From assembly GCA_002491825.1 (NCBI GenBank), contig DKWR01000011.1, positions 11,768 to 21,562 of the forward strand: a stretch of 9,795 nt of DNA, given 5' to 3'. Origin of the DNA: Ruminococcaceae bacterium UBA7147 (lineage in GTDB: Bacteria; Bacillota; Clostridia; Oscillospirales; Acutalibacteraceae). The notes beneath the pieces were generated by a model. The model saw nothing but the letters and a program-made list of their open reading frames with translations. It was not told the origin of the DNA and did not search any database. Shown piece by piece: positions 1 through 7,546 of the stretch. The stretch's first letter is position 1. Every line of letters begins with the position of its first letter. A program made the translations under genes and the position numbers.

Positions 1-569
1 CCGCCGAACTGCATATTACAGCCGTATCTCTGATAGAGAGCGTAGAAGTCGTACGACTGCATAATCATATAGTTAAACTCAAGAAAGCTTAAACCCTTTT
101 CCATTCTCTGCTTGTAGCACTCGGCTGTCAGCATTCTGTTTACGCTGAAATGTGCGCCGACGTCACGCAGAACGTCAACGTAGTTGAGGTCAAGAAGCCA
201 GTCAGCGTTATTAACAAGCAGAGCCTTATCGTCGGAAAAATCGATAAAGCGGCTCATCTGCTTTTTAAAGCACTCAACGTTGTGCTCAATTGTTTCCTTT
301 GTCATCATCTGGCGCATATCTGTTCTGCCCGAGGGGTCGCCTATCATTGCAGTACCGCCGCCGATGAGTGCAATCGGCTTGTTGCCAGCCATCTGAAGTC
401 TTTTCATAAGGCAAAGAGCCATAAAGTGACCAACGTGCAGACTGTCGGCAGTCGGGTCAAAGCCAATGTAGAATACTGCCTTTCCGCTGTTTACAAGCTC
501 TCTTATTTCCTCCTCGTCAGTTACCTGAGCAATAAGTCCTCTTGCAACGAGTTCTTCATATACTCCCAT
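1..569 (-). CDS. tyrS: Tyrosyl-tRNA synthetase, N-terminal part (cut by window edge)
   Basis: This enzyme charges tRNA-Tyr with tyrosine in the cytoplasm using ATP. The visible part is 189 complete codons of a protein usually about 400-420 residues long. It begins MGVYEELVARGLIAQVTDEE and holds the class I catalytic core. The stretch FDPTADSLHVGH at residues 37-48 carries the HIGH-type ATP motif (HVGH, 45-48). It is followed by the IGGGTAMIGDPSGR loop (70-82) and the tyrosine-pocket region around EFNYMIMQSYDF (164-175), all typical of bacterial TyrS. The KMSKS loop and the C-terminal S4-like tRNA-binding domain would lie beyond the left edge. The ATG start is supported by an AAAGGA ribosome site 10 nt upstream. 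The gene has its own promoter just after the ygiQ stop. The leader is too short for the T-box that often controls synthetase genes in Firmicutes. Identity is very secure. Confidence -1.
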   Translation of the reverse strand, partial: MGVYEELVARGLIAQVTDEEEIRELVNSGKAVFYIGFDPTADSLHVGHFMALCLMKRLQMAGNKPIALIGGGTAMIGDPSGRTDMRQMMTKETIEHNVECFKKQMSRFIDFSDDKALLVNNADWLLDLNYVDVLRDVGAHFSVNRMLTAECYKQRMEKGLSFLEFNYMIMQSYDFYALYQRYGCNMQFG

Positions 570-602
570 TTTCAACAAATCCTTTCATTTTCTGATGATA
601 AT

Positions 603-631
603 AGTATATTATTAAATCAAGTCAAGGTCAA
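603..631 (-). promoter_or_regulatory. Predicted sigma-A promoter of tyrS
   Basis: On the minus strand a TTGACC -35 (626-631) and a TATACT -10 (603-608) are separated by exactly 17 nt. The -35 begins about ten bases after the ygiQ stop codon. The expected transcription start is near 596, giving a leader of roughly 27 nt before the tyrS ATG. Box quality and ideal spacing make this one of the better promoter calls in the window, but it is sequence-only inference. Confidence -1.
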
Positions 632-640
632 GAAACAATT

Positions 641-2536
641 TTAATTTTTCTTCCTGCGTCTGTATTTTGCATACTTGTCCTTGCCGTTTTTCTTTTTGCC
701 GTTATTTTTGACACTGTCTTTTCTGTAGCCACCTGCGGTTTGTCCTGCAAGCGGAGTTACAAGGCACTTTTTGTCATTTCCGATTAAATCTCTGCGCCCT
801 GCCTTGATTAAAGCCTTGATTACAAGCGGCTTGTTTTCGGGAATGAAATACTGCAACAGCGCCCTCTGCATTGCTTTTTCGCTCTCCGACTTGGGAACAT
901 ACACCTCTTTAAGCGTGTACGGGTCAAGCCCTGTGTAGAACATAGCCGTTGAAATTGTGCCTGGAGTGGGATAAAAATCCTGTACCTGCTTAGGGTGGAT
1001 TCCCTCACGCTTGCAGAACAGCGCAAGCTCGACTGCGTCCTTCAGCGTTGAGCCGGGGTGCGAGCTCATAAGATACGGCACAACGTACTGGTCTTTATTT
1101 GCCTTGTCTGTGAGCGAATAGAACTTATCGCAGAATTTTTTGTACGCCTCAATGTGCGGCTTGCCCATTCTGTCAAGTACTGCCGCCGAGCAATGCTCGG
1201 GTGCAACTCGTAGCTGACCGCTTATGTGGTACTTTACAAGCTCTCTGAAAAATTCATCGCTTTCGTCCTCAATCAGATAGTCAAATCGGATTCCGCTGCG
1301 GATAAACACCTTTTTTATGCCGTCAAGGCTACGGAGCTTTCGCAGAATGTCAAGATATTCTGTGTGTGACACCTGCATATTCGGGCAGAGCTTTGGCGCA
1401 AGGCAACGTCTGTCTTTGCATAGCCCGTACTTTTTCTGCTTTTCGCAGGACGGAAGTCTGAAATTAGCCGTAGGACCGCCTACGTCGCTTATATATCCCT
1501 TGAACCTCGGATTGTCAATAAAGCTTTTCGCTTCGTCAATTACGTTCTGCTCGCTCCTTACCGTTACGGCACGTCCCTGATGAAACGCAAGGGAACAGAA
1601 GTTACACGCACCGAAACAGCCACGGTTGTGGGTAATTGAAAACTGTACCTCCTCAATTCCCGGAACACCGCCGAGCTTTTCATAGCACTTCGGATACCAA
1701 CGTTCATAGGGCAGAGAATAGATATAGTCAAGCTGTTTTGTGTCAAGCGGCGGCATTGGCGGATTCTGAACAAGAATATAGTCGCCGTGACGCTGAATCA
1801 GTGTTTTTCCACGCACTGCATCAGCCTCTTCAAGCTCTTTGCGAGCCGCAATTGCATAGTCACGCTTGTTTTCCTTTACATGCTCGTAGCTTGGAAGTTC
1901 AACAACGGACTTTGGAACGTAGTCCTGCGTTCGTATTTTATAGCAAATTCCACGTATGTCGTAAAGCGACTCAACAGAAAAGCCCTCTGAAAGCCGTTTT
2001 GCAATTTCAATTGTCTGCAACTCACCCATTCCGTAGGAAATTATGTCCGCCTTGCTGTCAAAAATCACAGACGGCATAACCTCATCACGCCAGTAATCGT
2101 AGTGGGCAAATCTTCGCAGAGAGGCTTCAAGTCCGCCGATTATAATGGGCGAATCGGGATAAAGCCTGCGCAGGATATTTGAGTAAACCGTAACTGCCCT
2201 GTCGGGACGTTTTCCGTTTTTGCCGCCTGCTGTGTAGGCGTCGTCACTGCGCTTGCGCTTTGCAACTGTGTAGTGGGCAACCATACTGTCGATGTTGCCT
2301 GCCGAAACGAAAAATCCGAGCCTTGGCTTGCCGAACTGCGTGAAATCGGAGTCGCTTTTCCAATTTGGCTGGGCAAGAAATGCTACCCTGTAACCGCAAT
2401 CCTCAAGGAGTCGGGTGATAATAGCCGCACCGAAAGACGGGTGGTCAACGTAGCTGTCACCCGAAACATAGACAAAGTCAATGTAATCCCAGCCGAGTTT
2501 TTTTACTTCGTCTGCGTTCATCGGTAAAAATGCCAT
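641..2536 (-). CDS. ygiQ: YgiQ-family radical SAM protein (UPF0313)
   Basis: This is a predicted radical S-adenosylmethionine enzyme of the YgiQ family; its substrate is unknown to me. The 631-residue product starts MAFLPMNADEVKK and has a YgiQ-type N-terminal domain. The radical SAM iron-sulfur motif CFGACNFC (CxxxCxxC) is at C307, C311 and C314. A second cysteine group (C364, C373, C378, C384) follows, and similar cysteines occur in E. coli YgiQ as I remember it. The C-terminal part (QVQDFYPTPGTISTAMFYTG) is also family-typical. The last about 20 residues are a basic tail rich in Lys and Arg. An in-frame upstream ATG at 2623 would add 29 residues, but the start at 2536 has a strong GGAGG 6 nt upstream and gives the usual family N-terminus. 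The extra residues would be encoded by repeat-containing spacer DNA. It lies 227 bp downstream of ftsK, so co-transcription is possible but uncertain. Confidence -1.
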   Translation of the reverse strand: MAFLPMNADEVKKLGWDYIDFVYVSGDSYVDHPSFGAAIITRLLEDCGYRVAFLAQPNWKSDSDFTQFGKPRLGFFVSAGNIDSMVAHYTVAKRKRSDDAYTAGGKNGKRPDRAVTVYSNILRRLYPDSPIIIGGLEASLRRFAHYDYWRDEVMPSVIFDSKADIISYGMGELQTIEIAKRLSEGFSVESLYDIRGICYKIRTQDYVPKSVVELPSYEHVKENKRDYAIAARKELEEADAVRGKTLIQRHGDYILVQNPPMPPLDTKQLDYIYSLPYERWYPKCYEKLGGVPGIEEVQFSITHNRGCFGACNFCSLAFHQGRAVTVRSEQNVIDEAKSFIDNPRFKGYISDVGGPTANFRLPSCEKQKKYGLCKDRRCLAPKLCPNMQVSHTEYLDILRKLRSLDGIKKVFIRSGIRFDYLIEDESDEFFRELVKYHISGQLRVAPEHCSAAVLDRMGKPHIEAYKKFCDKFYSLTDKANKDQYVVPYLMSSHPGSTLKDAVELALFCKREGIHPKQVQDFYPTPGTISTAMFYTGLDPYTLKEVYVPKSESEKAMQRALLQYFIPENKPLVIKALIKAGRRDLIGNDKKCLVTPLAGQTAGGYRKDSVKNNGKKKNGKDKYAKYRRRKKN

Positions 2537-2542
2537 TATTGC

Positions 2543-2547
2543 CCTCC
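2543..2547 (-). promoter_or_regulatory. Ribosome binding site fixing the ygiQ start
   Basis: GGAGG on the minus strand lies 6 nt before the ATG at 2536. This favours that start over the longer reading from 2623, which begins inside the intergenic repeat region and has no comparable site. Confidence -1.
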
Positions 2548-2593
2548 ATTTTGATTTTTCATTGGTTATCATTTTCAGCAATAAGATGCTGAT

Positions 2594-2755
2594 GTAGGGA
2601 CACAGCGTGCCGTGTTCACACAAAAATTATCACACAATTTTTGTGAATGAGACGTCTGGGAAGCCATCCCCTACGAAAAGGTTTATTTGTTACTGTAATT
2701 CTGATTTAATCGGAAACGATTGACTGTTACTGCGGACACACGGCGTGTCCCTACG
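2594..2755. repeat. Composite palindromic intergenic repeat with inverted ends
   Basis: This 162-bp segment fills most of the ftsK-ygiQ gap and contains no convincing gene. It starts with GTAGGGACAC (2594-2603) and ends with the exact reverse complement GTGTCCCTAC (2745-2754). Three short palindromes are visible. The first is GGACAC/GTGTTC at 2598-2617 (one G-T pair). The second is GGGA/TCCC at 2658-2670. The third is GGACAC/GTGTCC at 2734-2750. Each has CTAC immediately outside one arm, and the 9-mer CCCTACGAA occurs at 2669-2677 and 2749-2757. The first unit is inverted relative to the other two. The pattern resembles dispersed REP- or MITE-like repeats, but copies elsewhere in the genome cannot be seen from here. 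No transposase gene is present. Confidence -1.
2619..2645. repeat. 10-bp inverted repeat (hairpin) inside the intergenic element
   Basis: CACAAAAATT (2619-2628) and AATTTTTGTG (2636-2645) form a perfect 10-bp stem with a 7-nt loop. It lies between ftsK and ygiQ. The stem is AT-rich and lacks a clear downstream T run on either strand, so I do not call it a terminator. It could be a transcript-processing or structural element of the repeat. Confidence -1.
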
Positions 2756-2763
2756 AATTAAAA

Positions 2764-5469
2764 TCAATCCTCACGATTTTGTAATGCGTTTCTTCTTTCG
2801 AGCCACTCGTTGTACGTCATCAGCACGTCACGAGGCTTTGAACCCTGATGAGGTCCGACTACGCCGAGCTGTTCCATATCGTCAATCATTCGTCCTGCTC
2901 TTGCATAGCCTACCTTAAGTCTGCGCTGAATAAGTGAGGTAGATGCCTGTCCTGCCTCAATTACGCACTTGATAGCCTCGTCCATCTTTGAGTCAACGTC
3001 AAGTCCGTCGTCGTCAGAAGAGCTGTCGCTCTGCTTTTTGCCTGTTGCAATTTCTTCGGTGGCAATACGCTTGATTTTTTCTTCAATATCTGCGTTATAT
3101 TGCGCCGAATAGGACTTCTTGATATAGTTTGTTACGCCCTCAATTTCTTCATCGGAAGCGTAACAGCCCTGAACTCGCATAGGCTTTGGCGCGCCTACAG
3201 GAGCAAAGAGCATATCGCCCTTACCGATAAGCTTTTCACCGCCGCCTGTGTCAAGAATTGTACGTGAATCCATATTCGAGCTTACCTTAAGCGAAATACG
3301 GCTCGGCACGTTTGCCTTGATAAGTCCCGTAATTACGTTTACGGTCGGTCGCTGTGTTGCAAGAATAAGGTGCATACCTGCCGCACGAGCCATCTGTGCA
3401 AGACGGCAGATTGAGTCCTCAACCTCGCTCGGAGCCGCCATCATAAGGTCGGCAAGCTCGTCAATTGCGATTACAACTCTGCTCATTTTTTCCTTTGCAA
3501 CGGGAAGTCCGTTTATTTCAAGAACAGGCTGTTTCATTTCTCCGTTTTCGTCCTCAACGGGCGGATTTTTTGAAATATAGTCAAGATTTTTTTCAATGAG
3601 AGTATTGTATGAATCAATGTCCTTGCAGTCGTACTCCGAAAAAATTTTATACCTCTGGAGCATTTCGTTCACCGCCCACGCAAGAGCGCCGGCCGCCTTT
3701 TTAGCGTCGGAAACTACGGGCACAAGCAGGTGCGGAATACCCTTGTACTTTGAAAATTCAACCATTTTCGGGTCGATAAGCAAAAGCTTTACCTCGTCGG
3801 GAGTTGCCTTGAAAAGGATACTCATAAGAATTGAGTTTACGCACACCGACTTACCCGAGCCTGTAGTACCTGCAATCAGCAGGTGGGGCATTTTTGCAAG
3901 GTCTGTAACGACAATTTCTCCCGAAATGTCACGTCCGAGAACGGTTGTCAGCTTGCTCTTGGCGTTTCTGAATTTATCGGAGTCGATAAGCTCACGCATT
4001 GAAACCATACTTACAACCTTGTTCGGCACTTCAATTCCGACTGCGGCTTTGCCCGGAATGGGCGCTTCGATACGCACGCCGTTTGCGGCAAGGTTGAGCG
4101 CAATATCATCAGAAAGGTTTGTGATTTTGCTGATTTTTACGCCGGGTGCAGGCTGTAACTCGTAACGTGTAACCGAAGGACCTCGGCAGATATTTGTGAT
4201 TGTTGCGTTTACGCCAAAGCTCTGGAGCGTTTCTATAAGCTTTTTGGAGTTATTCTGAAGTTCCTCCATTGCGTTTCTGTCGTTGTTATTTGTATTCGGC
4301 TTTAAAAGCTGAACAGGCGGATAGTGGTAGATTTTCTCTTCTTTTACTTCTTCTGAAGAATTATCAGCCTTATAACCGACATTATCAAATTCGGAGTTTT
4401 CTTCCGCTTTACTATTCTTTTGCTTTTCGTTGTTCTCAACAGGCACGGTTTCGGGGTCTGCCTGTTTGGCACCGTCTGACATATGATTTGACGCTTTCTC
4501 CTGCGAAATATCCTCTGCAATATCGGCAACCGTTGTGTCTGCATCCTCTCCGAGAGGTTTGCTTGCACGGTTGATAATATTAATCAAATCCTCCGACAAG
4601 TCCTTGTCAGCGGCATTCTGCTCGTTTGCGTCAACATAGTCGATGTCGATTCCGCTTTTTACATGACGTTTTTTCCTTTTCTTCTTCGCCTTGGGGTCAT
4701 CAAGAGGAATATCAATGCCGCTTGATGCGTTGCCGTCTGCTATGTACATCGGCACTTCATCATAATCATTCGTCTGCTGACCTCCACGCTCGGCTTCTCT
4801 GCGAGCTTTTCTCTCACGAGCGTGCTTTTCGCCTGCCTCACGGACGTGGCTTACCGTTCTTGAAGCCGCCGCCGTAATATCCTTAACGGAAATATTAGCA
4901 ATGATAAACACAAGCATAACGGTTGCAACAATGCATACGCAAAGTGCCGCCGCCTCACCGCAAAGAAGCGTAAGCGGATAACCGAGAATTCCGCCCATAA
5001 GTCCGCAGCCGAAGGTCATATAAACGTTTGTATCTGCCGACTGCCTGTAAAGGTATCCAAGACAGGCAAAGAAATTCTCGTTATTGAACTCTGCACCGCC
5101 TGCAATGTAAATCAGCGCACCGACAAGAAGTATAATGAATGAGCTGATTATTATTTTTGCCTTAAAACGTGCAACCTGTTTTTCTTTTTCTGTTATCACG
5201 CAGAGGTAAATCATCAGAATCGGAATCAGAAAAATTCCGAAGCCGAACACTCCGAAGAAAAAGCTTCTTACGGCTGTCCACACGTTTTCGCCTTTTATAA
5301 TAATCATAAAAGCAAAAATTACCGCTATTGCACCGTAGATAATCGCCCTTACTCTGGGGCTTAACCCTGTATGTACGGCAGTTTCAGGCTTTTTTGCTCT
5401 GCTCCTGCCCTTTTGCGCTTTGGCAGGAGTTTTTGACTTTTTACCGGTTGTCTGCTTTTTTGCCGACAA
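2764..5469 (-). CDS. ftsK: FtsK/SpoIIIE DNA translocase
   Basis: This is a membrane-anchored, ATP-driven DNA pump that moves chromosomal DNA across the closing division or sporulation septum. The 901-residue product has a Lys-rich N-terminal tail. Four or five membrane segments lie between about residues 42 and 193. A low-complexity, highly charged linker spans about 200-378. The FtsK motor starts near 381 (YHYPPVQLLKPN). Walker A GTTGSGKS is at 534-541 (K540), LLLIDPKMVEF contains D566, and the Walker B-like VVIAIDELADL contains D670 and E671. The C-terminal winged-helix gamma domain (about 825-890) holds the DNA-reading stretch IQRRLKVGYARAGR. The start is TTG at 5469, preceded by AGGGAG at 8 nt; no in-frame ATG competes. 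It lies 31 bp after uppP, and in B. subtilis spoIIIE is likewise close to tepA, which supports SpoIIIE orthology. Whether its main role is vegetative or sporulation cannot be told from sequence. Confidence -1.
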   Translation of the reverse strand: MSAKKQTTGKKSKTPAKAQKGRSRAKKPETAVHTGLSPRVRAIIYGAIAVIFAFMIIIKGENVWTAVRSFFFGVFGFGIFLIPILMIYLCVITEKEKQVARFKAKIIISSFIILLVGALIYIAGGAEFNNENFFACLGYLYRQSADTNVYMTFGCGLMGGILGYPLTLLCGEAAALCVCIVATVMLVFIIANISVKDITAAASRTVSHVREAGEKHARERKARREAERGGQQTNDYDEVPMYIADGNASSGIDIPLDDPKAKKKRKKRHVKSGIDIDYVDANEQNAADKDLSEDLINIINRASKPLGEDADTTVADIAEDISQEKASNHMSDGAKQADPETVPVENNEKQKNSKAEENSEFDNVGYKADNSSEEVKEEKIYHYPPVQLLKPNTNNNDRNAMEELQNNSKKLIETLQSFGVNATITNICRGPSVTRYELQPAPGVKISKITNLSDDIALNLAANGVRIEAPIPGKAAVGIEVPNKVVSMVSMRELIDSDKFRNAKSKLTTVLGRDISGEIVVTDLAKMPHLLIAGTTGSGKSVCVNSILMSILFKATPDEVKLLLIDPKMVEFSKYKGIPHLLVPVVSDAKKAAGALAWAVNEMLQRYKIFSEYDCKDIDSYNTLIEKNLDYISKNPPVEDENGEMKQPVLEINGLPVAKEKMSRVVIAIDELADLMMAAPSEVEDSICRLAQMARAAGMHLILATQRPTVNVITGLIKANVPSRISLKVSSNMDSRTILDTGGGEKLIGKGDMLFAPVGAPKPMRVQGCYASDEEIEGVTNYIKKSYSAQYNADIEEKIKRIATEEIATGKKQSDSSSDDDGLDVDSKMDEAIKCVIEAGQASTSLIQRRLKVGYARAGRMIDDMEQLGVVGPHQGSKPRDVLMTYNEWLERRNALQNRED

Positions 5470-5475
5470 TCAAAT

Positions 5476-5483
5476 CACTCCCT
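5476..5483 (-). promoter_or_regulatory. Ribosome binding site supporting the TTG start of ftsK
   Basis: AGGGAGTG on the minus strand is followed by an 8-nt spacer and TTG at 5469. The nearby GTG overlapping this site is out of frame and meets a stop two codons later, so TTG is the only well-placed initiator. Confidence -1.
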
Positions 5484-5500
5484 GTTATTTCTCTTCCAAA

Positions 5501-6460
5501 TTACCAATGTATAGGTGCGCCTGTAAAGAGGTTTACACCTGTATTCATTTCAATTATAGAAATTACTATGAAGGCAACACCTACAATTGCAGTATATATT
5601 ACAAAAATGCTCATTTTATCGGACTTTAAGAACCATTTGAAGATTACGATTGCAAGGTATCCGACAACGGCTGAAGCGATTACGCCTGAGATTATTACGC
5701 CGATTTCCACGTTGATTCCCTCGGGTGACTTAACAGCGTCTATGCCCTCTAAAAGTGCGGCGGCAACAATTGACGGAACACCGAGAACAAAGGTATAGTC
5801 AAGAGCCTTCTGCTTGTTGATTCCTCTCATTTCGCCCACTGCAAGCGTTGAACCCGAGCGTGAAAGTCCGGGGAAAACTGCGGCGGCTACCTGCATAAGA
5901 CCTACGCATACTGCGTCAAGAATTGTATAGCTTTCTCTGCCGTTTGAGTTTGCTTTGCCTGCACCCTTGAGGTGCGTACCGCCCTTTGACGAATTTCTGC
6001 GGTTGCAGATTATTCCGATTGTGAGAAGTGCGCTTGTAACAAGAAGAGAAATTGCAGTTACAAGCAGTATCGGACTTCCTGAAAAAAGTTCAGCCAAATC
6101 CTTAACTTTCATTTCCGTTCCGGGGATAGGAACAAACAGCAGGAACAGCGGGAGAAGTCCGATTATGAGCATCATAATGAGGTTGCGCTCATAGTTCATT
6201 TTGCTCCATTTGAATTTGCCTGTAAAAATGTCCTTTATCATTGAGAAAAATTCTTTGATAAGGCTCCAGATAAGCTTGTAATAAAAGGCTATTACGGCAA
6301 AGAGAGTTCCCACGTGAAGCATTACGTTGAAGAACAAATTGCCGTCGCCGCTTGTACCTAAAATGTGCTGTGTAATTGCAAGATGACCGCTGCTTGATAC
6401 AGGCAGAAACTCTGTAAGTCCCTGAACAATACCCTGAATAATTGCGTCAAAAATTGACAT
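5501..6460 (-). CDS. uppP: Undecaprenyl-diphosphatase (UppP/BacA)
   Basis: This integral membrane enzyme removes a phosphate from undecaprenyl pyrophosphate. That recycles the lipid carrier for peptidoglycan and other wall polymers, and the family can confer bacitracin resistance. The 319-residue protein is hydrophobic with several membrane helices. It carries both family signatures. The first is QGIVQGLTEFLPVSSSGH at 9-26, with the (E/Q)xxxE pair Q13/E17 and H26. The second is PGLSRSGST at 197-205, with R201. It is longer than the usual about 270 residues, partly through a hydrophilic loop at about 153-177 (NRRNSSKGG...NSNGRES). The ATG at 6460 has AGGAG 8 nt upstream. A longer reading from 6508 would add 16 residues starting within the intercistronic hairpin and is unlikely. 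It sits between tepA and ftsK and is probably co-transcribed with both. Confidence -1.
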   Translation of the reverse strand: MSIFDAIIQGIVQGLTEFLPVSSSGHLAITQHILGTSGDGNLFFNVMLHVGTLFAVIAFYYKLIWSLIKEFFSMIKDIFTGKFKWSKMNYERNLIMMLIIGLLPLFLLFVPIPGTEMKVKDLAELFSGSPILLVTAISLLVTSALLTIGIICNRRNSSKGGTHLKGAGKANSNGRESYTILDAVCVGLMQVAAAVFPGLSRSGSTLAVGEMRGINKQKALDYTFVLGVPSIVAAALLEGIDAVKSPEGINVEIGVIISGVIASAVVGYLAIVIFKWFLKSDKMSIFVIYTAIVGVAFIVISIIEMNTGVNLFTGAPIHW

Positions 6461-6493
6461 AGTATGTACTCCTTTTTTAAAAATAATATATGT

Positions 6494-6514
6494 ATTCGGG
6501 CAATGCACCCGAAT
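6494..6514 (-). other. Intercistronic hairpin between tepA and uppP
   Basis: ATTCGGG and CCCGAAT form a perfect 7-bp stem with a 7-nt loop, four bases after the tepA stop codon. On the minus strand it is followed by ACATATATTATTTTT, which is T-rich but not a continuous run. It may be a weak or partial terminator, or an RNA-processing/stability element that lowers downstream expression relative to tepA. Confidence -1.
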
Positions 6515-6518
6515 TTAT

Positions 6519-7337
6519 TTATTTCTTTGCTTTACTGCTTTTTGCCCTTGATTTCTTCTTCGGTTCTTTCGGCTCTTTTGACTCCTTTATCATATCGTAA
6601 AGGGCGTCAATTGCATCGGAAACCGTGCCAACTCTGTCGATTAATCCTTCTTCAACAGCCTCTTCACCCTCTAAAATTGTGCCGATGTCCATAACAAGCT
6701 CGCCCGTATTCAGTACAAGCTCGTCATATCTTTCCTTTGTGATGTCGGAATTTTCGGCGACAAAGGTTGTAATTCTGTCCTGCATACGCTGAAAATACTC
6801 AAACGTCTGCGGCACTCCAAGAGTAAGCCCTGTTGTGCGGACAGGGTGAACGGTCATTGAGGCACTCTTTGCGATAAAGCTCTTTTTAGCCGCTACTGCA
6901 AGCGGAATCCCGATTGAGTGACCTCCGCCGAGCACGATTGAAACGGTAGGCTTTTTCATTCCCGAAATGACCTCGGCTATTGCAAGACCTGCCTCAACAT
7001 CTCCGCCGACGGTGTTGAGCAGAATTAAAAGTCCGTCTATCCTCTCGTCCTCCTCAATTGAAACAAGCAGAGGAATAACGTGCTCGTACTTGGTGGTTTT
7101 GTTCTGTTGAGGGAGAATATAGTGACCTTCAATCTGACCGATAATCGTCAGACAATGTATTATGCTGTCCTTGTGAGAGGTGAGCACCGAGCCTGTTTCG
7201 CCAATCTGGTCGGTGTGCTCCTCGCTTATGGGACTGTCGTTTTCAAGCTTTTGCGGATTATCGTCTGAATTCGGATTTTTCACGAAATTATCCCTGTTCT
7301 TTTTATCAGACTTTGAAGATTTTGATTTTTGTGACAT
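6519..7337 (-). CDS. tepA: ClpP-like serine protease, TepA family
   Basis: This is a cytosolic ClpP/crotonase-fold serine protease homologue. In B. subtilis TepA is described as a translocation-enhancing protein. The 272-residue product (ClpP itself is about 200) has a polar N-terminal extension of roughly 60 residues with no signal peptide. The protease core follows. NTVGGDVEAGLAIAEV precedes the nucleophile in GGGHSIG (S141). The general base is in TVHPVR (H164), spaced from S141 much as in ClpP. An acidic third member may be D217 in VMDIGT, by position only. EGEEAVEEGLIDRVG is typical of the family, and the tail is Lys-rich. The VSIVLGGGHSIG and HPVRTTGLTLGVPQTFEY stretches are characteristic of TepA rather than ClpP. 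ATG at 7337 has GGAGGTG upstream (GGAGG at 9 nt); the longer reading from 7388 is rejected. It is the first gene of the leftward cluster. Confidence -1.
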   Translation of the reverse strand: MSQKSKSSKSDKKNRDNFVKNPNSDDNPQKLENDSPISEEHTDQIGETGSVLTSHKDSIIHCLTIIGQIEGHYILPQQNKTTKYEHVIPLLVSIEEDERIDGLLILLNTVGGDVEAGLAIAEVISGMKKPTVSIVLGGGHSIGIPLAVAAKKSFIAKSASMTVHPVRTTGLTLGVPQTFEYFQRMQDRITTFVAENSDITKERYDELVLNTGELVMDIGTILEGEEAVEEGLIDRVGTVSDAIDALYDMIKESKEPKEPKKKSRAKSSKAKK

Positions 7338-7425
7338 AACTATGCACCTCCGAGAAATATTGTTTCCCGAAAGCTTGCGGTAATTCACAATTTATAAATA
7401 TATATGCAAAAGCAATATAGAAAAT

Positions 7426-7454
7426 ATTATAACATTTTAAGCAATATTTTTCAA
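7426..7454 (-). promoter_or_regulatory. Predicted promoter of the tepA-uppP-ftsK cluster
   Basis: On the minus strand TTGAAA (7449-7454) and TATAAT (7426-7431) are separated by 17 nt, and the -10 is preceded by TGT (extended -10). The transcription start should be near 7419, leaving a leader of about 80 nt before tepA. This is the best promoter match on the minus strand and lies in the divergent, very AT-rich region shared with the rightward transporter gene. Confidence -1.
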
Positions 7455-7532
7455 CGTTTTTATTCTTATATTTCTTAAAAACAATAATTATTTAAAAGAA
7501 TTATAGTACTATAGAATATAAATAAAATAATC

Positions 7533-7539
7533 GGAGTGA
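7533..7539 (+). promoter_or_regulatory. Ribosome binding site supporting the TTG start of the CNNM gene
   Basis: GGAGTGA ends 7 nt before TTG at 7547 (10 nt counted from GGAG). The first in-frame ATG, at 7565, has no ribosome site ahead of it and would remove the first six residues. I could not identify a convincing rightward promoter in the AT-rich stretch upstream; TATAGT (7502) and TAGAAT (7512) are possible -10 boxes without a good -35. Confidence -1.
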
Positions 7540-7546
7540 TTTTTAA

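Noticed and set aside
150..644. Open frame of 164 codons on the plus strand over tyrS
   Set aside because: It is antisense to a clear TyrS, has low-complexity, unrecognisable translation and no ribosome site.
2619..2640. Possible minus-strand promoter for ygiQ (TGTGATAAT)
   Set aside because: There is a passable extended -10 but no -35 match at normal distance, and it falls within the hairpin of the repeat element.
2734..2750. GGACAC/GTGTCC hairpin as the ftsK terminator
   Set aside because: It has the right position just after the ftsK stop, but only a 6-bp stem and no T run follows on the minus strand; it is better explained as part of the repeat.
1636..4165. Several plus-strand open frames of 80-190 codons over ygiQ and ftsK
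   Set aside because: All are mirror frames of strongly conserved minus-strand genes, without ribosome sites or recognisable domains.
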